64,000 bases of DNA, from positions 1 through 64,000 of the IMG/VR virus record IMGVR_UViG_3300047550_001767; one strand, given 5' to 3'. Every line of letters starts with the position of its first letter. Position 1 is the stretch's first letter. Under the pieces are notes generated by a model, which was not told the origin of the DNA, did not search any database, and saw only the letters and a program-made list of their open reading frames with translations. Origin of the DNA: a virus. Shown in pieces: positions 17,201 through 25,019 of the stretch. A program made the position numbers and the translations under genes.

Positions 17201-19370
17201 AGTCAAAATCACTGTCATCAATGTCATCAGGCATAATCCATGCTGACTTATCTTGCGCAAGTGTTGCTATAACGTCATGTACGTATTTGTATTCAGTCGC
17301 TCCTTCTACCACATATTCAAGGGTAGGCATATTCTCAGCATCATAAAACTGATTGCCGAATCTATAGATATAAGGAGCATCTGTATCATCTGGATGCCAA
17401 CTATAATCAAAACTGTCAATTTTGTAATTATTAAAAATTGTAAACTTGTTCTTATTAGGCAACTTTGTTGCTTTTTGAACATCAATGTATTTTACTGGAC
17501 TATTATCATTTGCACCTACTGCATAATAACTTGGACCTCCGGTCTTTTGCCATTGCGTACCAAACTTATATACGTAGGGTTGATCTTCAATACTAGGATG
17601 CCAACTAAAATCAAAATTTTCAACATATACATCATTAGGAACTTTCCAACGTTCTAAATTCGGTACTGCTACAGCACTGATGTTTACATATTGAACTTCT
17701 GTTGCATTAGCAACCGTATATATAGGTCCACCTGATTTACCCCATTGTGTACCAAATTGATAGACATATGCCGGAGCAGTATTATCAGGATGCCAACTAA
17801 AATCAAAACTTGATTCATCAATATTATTTGGAATTTGCCAATTATTTTTATTAGGCAGTGTTTTAGCACGTTGTATGTCCATGTACTTTATTTCTGTTGC
17901 ACCTTCAACTACATACTTAGGACCGCCGTTATTCTGCCATTGTGTACCAAACTCATATACATAAGCAGGATCGTTGGGATTAGGTACCCAACTAAAATCA
18001 AAATCTGTAGTATCAATATGATCCGGTATGACCCAGTTATCCATTGATACGTCAAGTATGGCTACTACATCATGCACATACTTAATTTCTGTTGCCCCTT
18101 CTACTACATAACGTATAGTAGGCATATCTTCAGCACGATAAAAATTATTACCAAATACGTATATGTATGGTTGTTCTGTATTATCAGGATGCCAACTATA
18201 GTCAAATGATTTTACTTTAATATTTCCTATAATTTCAAATTTGTCAGGCTGTTGTTTAGTTTTTGCTTTTTGTAAATCAATATATTTTATTTCTGTTGCA
18301 CCGTCAATAATATATTTAGGCCCACCATTCTTTTGATGCTCAGTTGCAAACTCATAGATGTAGGGTGGGTCGTTAGGATTAGGGACCCATCTAAAATCAA
18401 ATGTTGAATCTTCTACGTTATCAGGTATGATCCAGTTTTCTTTGCTAGGTGCTAAAGTTCCCCAACAATCCTGTACATATTTCTTTTCAGTGGCTCCCGG
18501 TACGTGATACTCAACAGTTGGCATAGTAACAGCACTATAATACTGATTGCCGAACACATAGATATAGGGAGGTGATGTATTATCTGGATGCCAAGTATAA
18601 TCAAAATGCTCTAAGTTAATTCCTGGTAAAATTTGCCATCCGCTATCATTTTTTCTAGGTAATGCCCTAGCCCTTATACCGTCTACACATTTAATGTCTG
18701 TTGCACCCTCACAAACATATCTGGGTCCGCCGTTGCGTTGCCACTGTGTACCAAAATCATAAATCATTTCTGGTTCTCTAGGATCAGGTCTCCAAGAGAA
18801 ATCAAAAGTTGATAGGTCTATATAATCAGGTATTTGCCAACGTTCCCAGTCGGGTAATAATTCTACTACCGTTGACATATACTTTACTTCTTCTGCGCCA
18901 GGAACGATGTATTCCATGACATGTCCTAATTCTACAGGAAAATATCTGTTTCCCCAACGGTAAATGTAGGGAGGATCATTTGGATCAGGATGCCAACCGA
19001 AATCAAATTTTGATTCATCAACTTTATCAATCAAAACAAATTCTTTTGTTTTAATATTTTTTCTTTTTAATCTAGTAACATCTGACCTATAAATTTTAAC
19101 ATCACTATCGTTATTACAAACTAACCATGTGCCACTATCTTTTTGATATATGCTAGGCCATATATTAATATGATTTTCTGCCCAAACTTCATCATCTGAT
19201 AAAAATTCAAAGTCAAAGTCCCAATCAAATCCGGAGTAATCACAAAATTCGTTAATTATCCAAAAGTGTTCAGTTGTGGCTTGTTGCCTAGCATCATCTA
19301 GGTCTTGTGCAGGTCTTTCACGTGGATGAACGTTTGGCTTAGCGCCGTAATAAAAAACATCTCTCAGCAT
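11241..19370 (-). CDS. Giant tandem-repeat protein with C-terminal glycosyltransferase-like domain
   Basis: A 2,709-aa protein dominated by about 30 copies of a roughly 65-aa module: W.IP, a short spacer, FDFSWHPDDTDPPYIYQFG, then TQWQKTGGP and YVV.GATEIKYV. Two variants alternate in the N-terminal half: A (GTQWQKTGGP) and B (GNxFYxAExMPT). The last few copies, towards 12.3 kb, are divergent. The final 250 residues (IVRVDGVDGRVQGYHAALEA, NPVNGLVYG, STWRTAFREVIKL) align by eye with the stand-alone glycosyltransferase-like protein at 40698-41654. That domain also contains one FDWGWQPD copy, so the repeats may derive from a piece of this enzyme. There is no signal peptide or membrane segment. 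Its size and aromatic repeats suggest a fibre, adhesin or scaffold. Confidence 0.8.
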   Translation of the reverse strand: MLRDVFYYGAKPNVHPRERPAQDLDDARQQATTEHFWIINEFCDYSGFDWDFDFEFLSDDEVWAENHINIWPSIYQKDSGTWLVCNNDSDVKIYRSDVTRLKRKNIKTKEFVLIDKVDESKFDFGWHPDPNDPPYIYRWGNRYFPVELGHVMEYIVPGAEEVKYMSTVVELLPDWERWQIPDYIDLSTFDFSWRPDPREPEMIYDFGTQWQRNGGPRYVCEGATDIKCVDGIRARALPRKNDSGWQILPGINLEHFDYTWHPDNTSPPYIYVFGNQYYSAVTMPTVEYHVPGATEKKYVQDCWGTLAPSKENWIIPDNVEDSTFDFRWVPNPNDPPYIYEFATEHQKNGGPKYIIDGATEIKYIDLQKAKTKQQPDKFEIIGNIKVKSFDYSWHPDNTEQPYIYVFGNNFYRAEDMPTIRYVVEGATEIKYVHDVVAILDVSMDNWVIPDHIDTTDFDFSWVPNPNDPAYVYEFGTQWQNNGGPKYVVEGATEIKYMDIQRAKTLPNKNNWQIPNNIDESSFDFSWHPDNTAPAYVYQFGTQWGKSGGPIYTVANATEVQYVNISAVAVPNLERWKVPNDVYVENFDFSWHPSIEDQPYVYKFGTQWQKTGGPSYYAVGANDNSPVKYIDVQKATKLPNKNKFTIFNNYKIDSFDYSWHPDDTDAPYIYRFGNQFYDAENMPTLEYVVEGATEYKYVHDVIATLAQDKSAWIMPDDIDDSDFDYSWKPKPSEPPYIYVAGTQHQKTGGPRYVVDGATQIKYLEKTVKKLPNKLKFAELTEYEIEDFDYSWHPDDTDPPYIYQFGNTLYDAEIMPTLEYTVEGAMYVKYINNVKAKLTSDKSRWIIPESIDDSTFDYSWVPNPKDPPYIYVTGTQHQKTGGPKFVVEGATEFKYLKQKVIKLEDKSKFEIITDAPISDFDYSWHPDDSDPPYIYQFGNNFHEAEMMPTVQYVVEGAMYVKYINDIKATLAPNKPRWLVPENIDDSMFDYSWVPNPKDPPYIYVTGTQHQKTGGPKYVVEGADEIKYLNKKVRKLEDKSKFEIIDAPVLQFDYSWHPDDSDPPYVYKFGNNFYEAEIMPTVQYVVEGAMHTKYIDSVKAILAPNKPRWIVPENIDDSMFDYSWVPNPTSPPYIYIAGTQHQKTGGPQYVVEGATHAQYIEQKVQALPNKSKFEIIDDYNIESFDFSWHPDDTDPPYIYLFGNQYHDAEIMPTVKYVVEGAIYEKYISHIKATLGQDRRNWSIPKNLDVTKFNFSWKPSPKEPPYVYRFGTQWQKTGGPTYTVTGATEIKYVDWQKATYLPNSKDPRWVIPEYIDSTGFDFSWHPDSTEVPYIYEFGTQWQDNGGIRFEVPGAKQINYVGGDNKAKALPRGDNWIIPDGLDIDSFDFSWHPDNTAPPYVYQFGTQHQKTGGPRYVAPGVDPSTTFVNYVSQLRAIKLPTKKNWIIPDNITNFDYSWHPDDTDPPMIYQFGTQWQKTGGPKYVVDGAVDIKYVDKVKATRLPSKDNWTVPENIKDFDYSWHPDDTEPPYIYEFATQWNNRGGPVYTVPDAVFNKYIEDVTATLKPSKNNWEIPNDVDTSNFDFSWVPHPQAPPYIYQFGTQWQKTGGPRYVVPGATEVTYVTDVKGAIKLPNRNNYSIPENIGDFDYSWHPDDTDPPYIYQFGTQWQKTGGPRYVVEGGIEIKYIDAVKAVRLPSMDNWTIPDNIKDFDYSWHPDDTEPPYIYEFATVWNSRGGPVYTVPEAVFNKYVEDVKATTKVDKSNWQIPEGLDTSNFDFSWVPHPQSPPYIYQFGTQWQKTGGPKYVVPEASEIKYVTDIKGAIKLPSNKNWVIPNDIADFDFSWHPDDTDPPMIYQFGTQWQKTGGPSYVVAGAVNVKYDTTLKAKKLPNKDNWTIPENIKDFDFSWHPDDTDPPYIYEFATVWDVMVGIQRNGPIYTVDGANFKKFIDAIRATTKPSMNNWIIPDGVDVSDFDFSWLPDSTYEPKIYQFGTSENENDGPRYVAPGNKGEIVKLPRVYVSNTQEPIVEMIEVKENNTTEVTRLEIKYVPVYTITVTLDDLVLEHPEETFWAVRENIDYTNFDFSWRPTVDQSRYVQVFGSPDYDVTQTYFVSAPLYRQGFTDLNYVEPNTNVDEEYLAKLFKPNDMFFVDKGNIEAKDRFEKLKIKFPNIQKTRFLNSWVDTINRCINRSNTELCWILNSELDYSNFNFNYYPNQYQTRMVHVFGTQWSHWGTTFLVNRETFAIDTKYIKIIEHLSNLNFVKDRRAVATNNLYDIVLIDHDNKDTDKVKDLLTLKSNGKTVSVIKYNNTYLETLQTIVKNQPTKKDHYLWICSSICDYGQFDFSYICDPFARDNLHVFYSETQKFGDTFLIDVNLTREIINSLEDLRKYPKVTYNSSVKAKRISAPVVRVDNDTHVGSLNVDFSFPYMIFATEDFASYVDEPISLWDKESKNLVITSTGCSRIIVPKEAKDIVKNELYDYPYIKTANRLSKSKPLDIVFLSNGELCADENYEHLLAVTKGISNRIVRVDGVDGRVQGYHAALEASQTPWAFTVFAKLKVNNKFDWGWQPDRLQIPKHYIFNAKNPVNGLVYGHQALIAYNKKLTLANTGKGLDFTLDDPHESVDILSGVATFNTDPYSTWRTAFREVIKLKSDYSDIASDRLSTWLTVGEGEFSEYSIQGALDAVEYYDQVMGDIEELKKSYEWTWLKEYYRKKYK
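13060..19040 (-). repeat. Coding tandem repeats, unit about 195 bp (about 30 copies)
   Basis: The plus strand shows a near-constant marker, ccaact(a/g)taatcaaa-like (the complement of FD[FY]SW), at about 13133, 13459, 13671, 13858, 14049, 14244, 14433, 14629, 14822, 15010 and so on up to about 18991. Spacing is mostly 185-205 bp and always keeps the reading frame. Copies differ enough to show age, with stronger similarity within sub-blocks. Confidence 0.9.
13560..15070 (-). repeat. Higher-order repeat: three-module block, about 577 bp
   Basis: Within the tandem array, modules recur in sets of three. A DTDPP module with GTQWQKTGGP is followed by a DTEPP module (EFAT.WN.RGGPVYTVP.AVFNKY), then an HPQ(A/S)PP module. 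Marker positions 15010/14433/13858, 14822/14244/13671 and 14629/14049 are spaced 573-580 bp. This indicates recent segmental duplication, most likely by recombination. Confidence 0.8.
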
Positions 19371-19379
19371 AATGTTTAC

Positions 19380-20861
19380 TTATGATACGACTTTTAGTTT
19401 GTATAATTTTTCAAAACGGTCAGCATCTGATCTATCATTGACCATGGGTTCACCGCGTATATTGAGTGATGTATTGAGCAGCATAGGACAGCCTGTTTTA
19501 GCATACCATGCTTCTAATAATTGTCGTATCCCAGATCCATCTTTTGGAACTGTCTGAACACGACTAGTGCCGTCGTGATGAACAATAGCAGGATAAAGGT
19601 CAGGATGCTTGCAAGTAGCGATGACTTGCATATACCTACTATCACGCCAACCACGAGGCATAGAAAAATACTCATTAACATACTCTTCCAGAATGACCGG
19701 TGCAAAGGGTCTAAATTTTTGTCTACGTTTGATTTCATTTACTTTATCTTTTATTTCTGGGCCTCTTGGGTCTGCTAATAAACTACGATTGCCAAGCGCC
19801 CTAGGGCCAAATTCTGCTTTACCGCTGGCAACACCTACCATCTTTTTCTTAATTAATTGTTTAATTACTTCTTTAACTGGATATGGACCTTTGATATCAG
19901 TACCTAAAAATGCATTAGTCCAATTAACTTTTTTGCCATAACCTAATGCTGCTGCACCAAGACTATTGCCAGCATCACCCGGGTTAGGCATAATCCATAT
20001 ATCATGCCAATACTTACCTAACAATCTATTAGCAAGACAGTTCAATGCCACACCACCACCATATACAAGATTAGTGCTACGACCTATGCGTTTGGCTCGC
20101 ATCATAACTTTTTCAATTAGTGTTTCACAAAGAACCTGTGCGCTTGCTGCGATGTCCATATCGTCTGCTTTATCTAAAAAATTATTAGACCCAAGTCCTA
20201 TATGTAAATTTTGTTTAAAATCTAAATTTTCTAAATTTTCAAGTAATTGACTTGCCATACGTGTAGCATGGCTAGGCTTTCCATATGCTGCCATACCCAT
20301 AAGGATATATTCTTCATCCATAGGACGTAAACCTACACGCTGTGTCATGGCACTATAGAACATACCTATGCTGTTAGGATATTTCTTGCTCCATAGTTTC
20401 TTATATTGTGCATAGCCGTTGTCATCATACCATGCGTCCCATATAGTAATACAGTCCATTTCACCTATAGCGTCTATGACTACCACTGTAGCATCTTCAA
20501 AGGGACTTGTTTGAAATCCTGCGGCTGCGTGTGTCTTGTGATGCACATGAGTTTTGATTGTCATATCATCAAACATTTCTACAAGGTCAGCACCTATAAT
20601 CTGTTTGACGCTTAATGGTCCAATCTTCTGTCCTGCACGAAATTGACGTATGGCCTTCAACCAAGGTTTTTCATAGTAATGAATTTGATATGTGTCATTT
20701 ACATACGACAACGCTTCTTTAATTATACCCTGACACAAATTTGCATCATGCTTCTGTTTACTGTAACGCTCACTATGGCCTGCAAATAGGATATTACCCG
20801 AGTCTGAAATAACAGTTATTCCTGCATCGTGAAATCCGCAACTTATTCCTATATGTGTCAT
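19380..20861 (-). CDS. NodU/CmcH/TobZ-type O-carbamoyltransferase
   Basis: A 493-aa carbamoyltransferase that would activate carbamoyl phosphate with ATP and transfer the carbamoyl group to a hydroxyl of a sugar or antibiotic-like acceptor. The N-terminal ASKHA-type domain has GISCGFHDAG at the start and VYGGGVALNC and NPGDAGNSLGAAALGYG in the middle. The C-terminal YrdC-like region has GKAEFGPRALGNRSLLADPR, a family signature, then RPFAPVILEE and LLNTSLNIRGEPMV. Length is slightly short at the C-terminus but the core is complete. Its ATG overlaps the upstream SGNH gene as ATGA. It fits a role in decorating a glycan made by the island. Confidence 0.9.
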   Translation of the reverse strand: MTHIGISCGFHDAGITVISDSGNILFAGHSERYSKQKHDANLCQGIIKEALSYVNDTYQIHYYEKPWLKAIRQFRAGQKIGPLSVKQIIGADLVEMFDDMTIKTHVHHKTHAAAGFQTSPFEDATVVVIDAIGEMDCITIWDAWYDDNGYAQYKKLWSKKYPNSIGMFYSAMTQRVGLRPMDEEYILMGMAAYGKPSHATRMASQLLENLENLDFKQNLHIGLGSNNFLDKADDMDIAASAQVLCETLIEKVMMRAKRIGRSTNLVYGGGVALNCLANRLLGKYWHDIWIMPNPGDAGNSLGAAALGYGKKVNWTNAFLGTDIKGPYPVKEVIKQLIKKKMVGVASGKAEFGPRALGNRSLLADPRGPEIKDKVNEIKRRQKFRPFAPVILEEYVNEYFSMPRGWRDSRYMQVIATCKHPDLYPAIVHHDGTSRVQTVPKDGSGIRQLLEAWYAKTGCPMLLNTSLNIRGEPMVNDRSDADRFEKLYKLKVVS

Positions 20862-21703
20862 ATGCTTGACTCTTTATTTCTGTTTATACCATTAATTATC
20901 TTAATTATCTCTTTGGCTACAAAATCATGCACAGGTTGGCCAAAATGACCTCCCGGACAATGGATATTTTCATTGCCTAAACTGTAGGCAATTTTTAACA
21001 TGTCTACAGCAAAGGTTAAATTAGCATACTCTTTTAATATAATTAAGTCTTTATAATCAGTAAAATCTCGTTCCCAATATGCTAAATCTTGATGATTGTG
21101 TCTACATGCAATCCAGTTTATGGCTATGGCATTTACTTTACAAAACCCATTTAAAAAAATTACATTTTTATAAAAATTTATTAGGTTATGATAGTTTGTT
21201 TCATAAGTTATTTTATACTTAATGATTGAATCAAGAATTTCAGCGGTTGCGCTACGTTCTAAAATATTTAATAAATTATAACATTTCCAATATTCATTAT
21301 CTGTGGTATTATGTATTCCTAACTCAAATCTGTGTGGATTAGTTATACCTATAAATGCCTGTATAGGTATGTTTGGATTATTCTTTTTAATCTCAATTAA
21401 GTCAGTTACAGATGTGCGCACTATGCGATCCATACTGGAGCCACCTAGTCCTTTATTATAGGTTATAAACTTAGTTGCTTTAGCGACCTTTCCCGCAAAA
21501 CACCGTTCACGTTCGATTTTTGCCAGCTCTAAAACTCTTTTTTCTCTTTCACCTTGAACTTTTCCATACCATTTCCAATGAGCACCTTTAATATTAACAG
21601 TGAATGGATGAACAAAAGGTTTTAGTCCAGGATAATCTGGAAGAAGATCATCGGCTAATTCTGAGCCTGCAACAAAACTATCGCCATTAAAATACAGTAT
21701 CAT
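20858..21703 (-). CDS. SGNH-like hydrolase/acyltransferase-type protein
   Basis: A 281-aa protein with SGNH features. FNGDSF near the N-terminus (Ser9) is block I, LGGSSMDRI gives the block II glycine, and CPGGHFGQPVHDFVA near the end resembles block V with its histidine. The family includes esterases and acyl-group transferases acting on polysaccharides, so deacetylation or acetylation of a glycan is plausible; the canonical block III Asn is not obvious. It has no signal peptide and is predicted to be cytoplasmic. It is coupled by a 4-bp overlap to the carbamoyltransferase and is one of four SGNH-like proteins in the window. Confidence 0.65.
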   Translation of the reverse strand: MILYFNGDSFVAGSELADDLLPDYPGLKPFVHPFTVNIKGAHWKWYGKVQGEREKRVLELAKIERERCFAGKVAKATKFITYNKGLGGSSMDRIVRTSVTDLIEIKKNNPNIPIQAFIGITNPHRFELGIHNTTDNEYWKCYNLLNILERSATAEILDSIIKYKITYETNYHNLINFYKNVIFLNGFCKVNAIAINWIACRHNHQDLAYWERDFTDYKDLIILKEYANLTFAVDMLKIAYSLGNENIHCPGGHFGQPVHDFVAKEIIKIINGINRNKESSI

Positions 21704-21712
21704 GCATAGAAC

Positions 21713-21814
21713 TTATTTGTAAATGAAAGGATCTCTCTTACGTAATTCTTTCAATCTTTTACGATATTGAATTTCACGCATTACTTTTTTCCATAAATTT
21801 TTAAAAAATTTCAT
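21713..21814 (-). CDS. Small basic protein, 33 aa
   Basis: A 33-aa, very basic ORF: MKFFKNLWKKVMRE and then a Tyr-Arg-Lys-rich helix ending RKRDPFIYK. AGAGGTG sits 5 nt before the ATG, and an AATAAATA site lies 16 nt upstream, so it has both translation and late-transcription signals. The amphipathic helix with about 13 basic residues could bind nucleic acid or membrane. I cannot assign a function. Composition and signals support a real gene. Confidence 0.6.
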   Translation of the reverse strand: MKFFKNLWKKVMREIQYRKRLKELRKRDPFIYK

Positions 21815-21829
21815 ATAACACCTCTTGCT

Positions 21830-21837
21830 TATTTATT
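21830..21837 (-). promoter_or_regulatory. AATAAATA late-promoter-like site
   Basis: AATAAATA on the minus strand overlaps the stop codon of the 21836-23458 gene. It sits 16 nt upstream of the 33-aa gene, and would also serve the SGNH and carbamoyltransferase genes. Confidence 0.5.
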
Positions 21838-23458
21838 AAGGACGTATTTTTGTTTTTAACAGTTTTTGATTGTAGGACAATATCGGCATCATACGCTCAT
21901 ATAATTCATTACATTGCGTAATTGTCATAGAATCAATTTCAGTAATTAAATCAAAAATTTTAACTAGACGTTTTTCATGGTTCTCTATATTGTCGTAACT
22001 TTCATCCCAAAATTCATTAAAAGTTTGAAATCCTTGTGACTTTAAATATTTTAAAGTATGGGGCGGACCTACTACAATAAATGGTTTGTAATAAGAAATT
22101 GCCTGATGTATTTTTTCACTATAAGTTGCCATGGGTTGAGCAAATCGTGTCTCGCAAATTATTTCGCAAAATATATTTTTATAATGTTCTTCTATGGCAA
22201 ATAAGTCAATTTTATGTATAACTCTATGTTGAGGGAAAGGATTTTTGAAATAATTGTGTTCAATTTGAGAACTTTCTGTAAAAGTAAAATCTAATAAAAA
22301 AGGACTTTTTTCATTAATAGTGTCTACACCTTTTTTAATACTATCTCTATACCTATCCCATATCGGTTTGTTTAAATTAAAGTATGGACCATAACTCATA
22401 TGTTCATACTCGCATTTAAAGTTCCAACTAATTTTACTATCTAAGTTACATAAAAATGAAACTACAAGATTTCTGTGAAATGTATATCTATAATTCAAAC
22501 TTAAAAATTTTATTGTATGTTTATAATCAAGATAATTTGGATCTATAATTTTTTTAAACCATCCACCCTTTAAACAAATATCATCAGTAATTAATTTTAA
22601 CTTGTCTTTATAATATGGAAAATATTTTTCTACATCATATTCATTAACATGGACTCTTACATCTATTGCCTTATTATTAGCAACAAATTTTAAAATACTG
22701 TCTAATTCATCACTACGCAAATTATCATAATTTACTTTATTAAATTCACTATAAAACCATTCTGTATGTTTGGTTCCCCCTTCTTGATAAATTTCTTGAT
22801 TTACTTGATATGCACACATAGGTTCGTACAAGTAAATATCTAATCCTTTTTCATTAATATCATTAAGTGATGCCTGACTATAAATTAAACTTTCTAATTG
22901 ATGTATATTTTCGTTTCCTAAATATATCATGCAGGGATTACCATAATTATGATGTATACTTTCTTTTAGTCGTTTAATTAAATGATTGTCTATAATCCAA
23001 GGTCTGTCATGTATGTTATATTCATATAATTTATTATTTTGATGATAAAGACTATTCAAAGGTTTAAGTTTTACATGCATTTTAAGTGTGTACTTAATGT
23101 CTAAACTATCTCCTATATTACTCTCCGCGTAGGGTAAATCAGACCTAAAAATGTAATAATCACCCGCATTCCAATTTATAATTCCTTCTTTATCAATTTC
23201 AATATAGTGGCCGGGTTTCCAATCTTGCAACATGACTAAAATTGTAACATCGTGTATGTTTTCTGATTTAGCCGGTACAATTTCTACTGCACTTAGTTTT
23301 TCTATTTTAAAATCATAATGTTCTATGTTGATAAAAATTTCTTTAAATTTTTCAACAAATTCTATATCATTCTTTTGTAATTGTTCAATAGTCCAAAAAG
23401 GAGTAAGGTGTCCGAAAACATAATTTAAATACCCTTGATTTAAATCAATACGAATCAT
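21836..23458 (-). CDS. Oxygenase-like N-terminal domain fused to a glycosyltransferase-like domain
   Basis: A 540-aa protein in two parts. Residues about 75-150 (DWKPGHYIEIDKEG, NWNAGDYYIFRSDLPYAESNIG) resemble a double-stranded beta-helix fold of the cupin/2OG-oxygenase type, with GHYIEID as a possible metal segment; the full iron triad is not certain. The C-terminal 200 residues match the glycosyltransferase-like paralogue family: SEKIHQAISYYKPFIVVG, then SQGFQTFNEFWDESYDN. I chose the ATG at 23458, which overlaps the upstream TAA, over an upstream TTG. A carrier-modifying dual enzyme is possible, but the substrates are unknown. Confidence 0.6.
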   Translation of the reverse strand: MIRIDLNQGYLNYVFGHLTPFWTIEQLQKNDIEFVEKFKEIFINIEHYDFKIEKLSAVEIVPAKSENIHDVTILVMLQDWKPGHYIEIDKEGIINWNAGDYYIFRSDLPYAESNIGDSLDIKYTLKMHVKLKPLNSLYHQNNKLYEYNIHDRPWIIDNHLIKRLKESIHHNYGNPCMIYLGNENIHQLESLIYSQASLNDINEKGLDIYLYEPMCAYQVNQEIYQEGGTKHTEWFYSEFNKVNYDNLRSDELDSILKFVANNKAIDVRVHVNEYDVEKYFPYYKDKLKLITDDICLKGGWFKKIIDPNYLDYKHTIKFLSLNYRYTFHRNLVVSFLCNLDSKISWNFKCEYEHMSYGPYFNLNKPIWDRYRDSIKKGVDTINEKSPFLLDFTFTESSQIEHNYFKNPFPQHRVIHKIDLFAIEEHYKNIFCEIICETRFAQPMATYSEKIHQAISYYKPFIVVGPPHTLKYLKSQGFQTFNEFWDESYDNIENHEKRLVKIFDLITEIDSMTITQCNELYERMMPILSYNQKLLKTKIRP

Positions 23459-24429
23459 TATTGTCTGTGTATGTCTAAGGTTACACAGTGAAAGCAACCA
23501 CCTAATGTTCTAGCATGTCTTAGCGGTAGTAATGCTGATTCTATGTTATGTTTCTCTAATAATCTTGCTAACTCAACCTGATGTTCTTCTATTACAACTA
23601 AATTTGGATTAATAGATAGCAAATTAACATTTACCCAGGGGCTTGAATTACAATAGCCAGGATAATAACCTATGTCATAGGGTTCAGGAGCATATATAAT
23701 CTCCCAAGATTGTAAAGGTTTAGGTAGCATATCAACTGACTTAATACGTTTAGGATTGCACAATATAAGACCCTCACGTAATAAGGCTATAGTGCTATCC
23801 AAATGCATATAACTATAAACCTTTTCTATAGTATGTACTTTTTTATTAGGAAACAACTGTCGTAAATATTCAGCGCCTTTTTTATTGCCGCTGTTGCTAA
23901 CAAGATAATATAAATCATCATTTGCTCTTACAATATTAGCAGCATCAAAGCATGGTTCAGTTTCATGCAGTGCCAAAATATCAGGATCTCCTAAACAATT
24001 AATATTGTATAATTCTGCTCTGTTGGGTTCAGGTGCTTCTATTACTTTAAAATCTTTAAAATGCTCCGACATGGCTTTGTATTCGCCAACTCTAGCAGTA
24101 AGCGCATTAGGTGTAGCTACTGCCACATCGTCCACAATTAATACTGTGTCTCTAGGGCAATAATTATAGTATTTAGGTTTGATGTTTTTATCCGGACGCA
24201 AAACTTCAACATGTTCTTTTCTCAAAAAATCACAGAAAATTTCTAAATCTTCATTAGATTCATCTATGACTTGTTGCGGATAAAGTCCATATGGTATTTC
24301 GTAACTATGAATTTTATCTGCGTAATTGACTAATTTTAAACTTATATCCGGAATAGGAATAGCAGCATCATCCGCTATACCAACAATTACTTTTTTCAGT
24401 GGATCCCATTCATTGCTGCTAAAGTTCAT
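23458..24429 (-). CDS. Amidinotransferase (glycine/inosamine amidinotransferase family)
   Basis: A 323-aa enzyme with the complete amidinotransferase signature. It opens SSNEWDPLKKVIVG. CPRDTVLIVDD spans residues 91-101, and CFDAANI at 160-166 includes Asp162. HLDS at 209-212 has His209. GGCFHCVTLD at 310-319 carries catalytic Cys315. These match the Cys-His-Asp triad of human GATM and bacterial StrB-type enzymes, which move an amidino group from arginine to an amine. Being coupled to an aminotransferase gene (1-bp overlap), it most likely guanidinylates an amino sugar, aminocyclitol or amino acid, but the acceptor cannot be read from the sequence. Length is close to bacterial family members. 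Confidence 0.88.
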   Translation of the reverse strand: MNFSSNEWDPLKKVIVGIADDAAIPIPDISLKLVNYADKIHSYEIPYGLYPQQVIDESNEDLEIFCDFLRKEHVEVLRPDKNIKPKYYNYCPRDTVLIVDDVAVATPNALTARVGEYKAMSEHFKDFKVIEAPEPNRAELYNINCLGDPDILALHETEPCFDAANIVRANDDLYYLVSNSGNKKGAEYLRQLFPNKKVHTIEKVYSYMHLDSTIALLREGLILCNPKRIKSVDMLPKPLQSWEIIYAPEPYDIGYYPGYCNSSPWVNVNLLSINPNLVVIEEHQVELARLLEKHNIESALLPLRHARTLGGCFHCVTLDIHRQ

Positions 24430-25019
24430 TATTCACCCTTAAAAACTTTCATTTTACTTATATCAGGATATTCTTGATATGTCCAATGTTTAGGCGGTAC
24501 ATCTTTAATTATAGGAAATTTTTTGATACCTAACTCTGCTGTTTCTGGCGGCATATAATAATGATATCCGATCGTATCAATATCTTGTACTCGCCATGGC
24601 TTACTTAAATCACGACCATCATAACGCATTTTGCTTAATTTATTATATTGTTCTTCATTGTCTAGTAGTATAACACCGCCTCGTATTAGATTTAAGTGTT
24701 TTTGAAACTGAAAACTAATACACATTAGTGTACCCGGTATGTATCCGTTCTCTTTCCAATACACTGCTGCGTCAACAATATTAGTGTTGTTTAAATAATA
24801 ATAATTTTCCCATAGTTCATCAGTCCAAACATAGGGTATTCCTAATTTTGTAAATGTCATAGGTATGCTTGGATACGTATGGCGAGGACAGCCTGTAGTT
24901 TGAGGTTTTATAAGTCTTAAACATAATTCTACCGCATGTGTACAACAATCTGTTGCTACTGCATATGGCGCATTAAAATATCCTGCAATTAATTTTTCAA
25001 AATCATGAACCGGCTTCAT
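24429..25019 (-). CDS. Miniature DegT/DnrJ/EryC1/StrS-type aminotransferase
   Basis: A 196-aa PLP enzyme of the sugar-aminotransferase family, about half the usual 370 residues. Family features remain in order: the start of the large domain with an AVATDCCTHAVELCL block, Asp83 (IVDAAVYW) for the PLP ring nitrogen, and Lys107 in SFQFQKHLNLIRGG for the Schiff base. The C-terminal small domain is nearly absent. It could be a genuinely minimal enzyme or one needing a partner. It overlaps the B12 radical SAM gene by 17 bp and the amidinotransferase gene by 1 bp. Amination followed by amidination would make a guanidino group; this pairing is inference. Confidence 0.75.
   Translation of the reverse strand: MKPVHDFEKLIAGYFNAPYAVATDCCTHAVELCLRLIKPQTTGCPRHTYPSIPMTFTKLGIPYVWTDELWENYYYLNNTNIVDAAVYWKENGYIPGTLMCISFQFQKHLNLIRGGVILLDNEEQYNKLSKMRYDGRDLSKPWRVQDIDTIGYHYYMPPETAELGIKKFPIIKDVPPKHWTYQEYPDISKMKVFKGE

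Noticed and set aside
11241-19370. CRISPR-like or non-coding tandem repeat array
   Set aside because: The repeats keep the reading frame through the whole 8.1-kb ORF, units of about 195 bp are not the CRISPR size, and there are no unique spacers.
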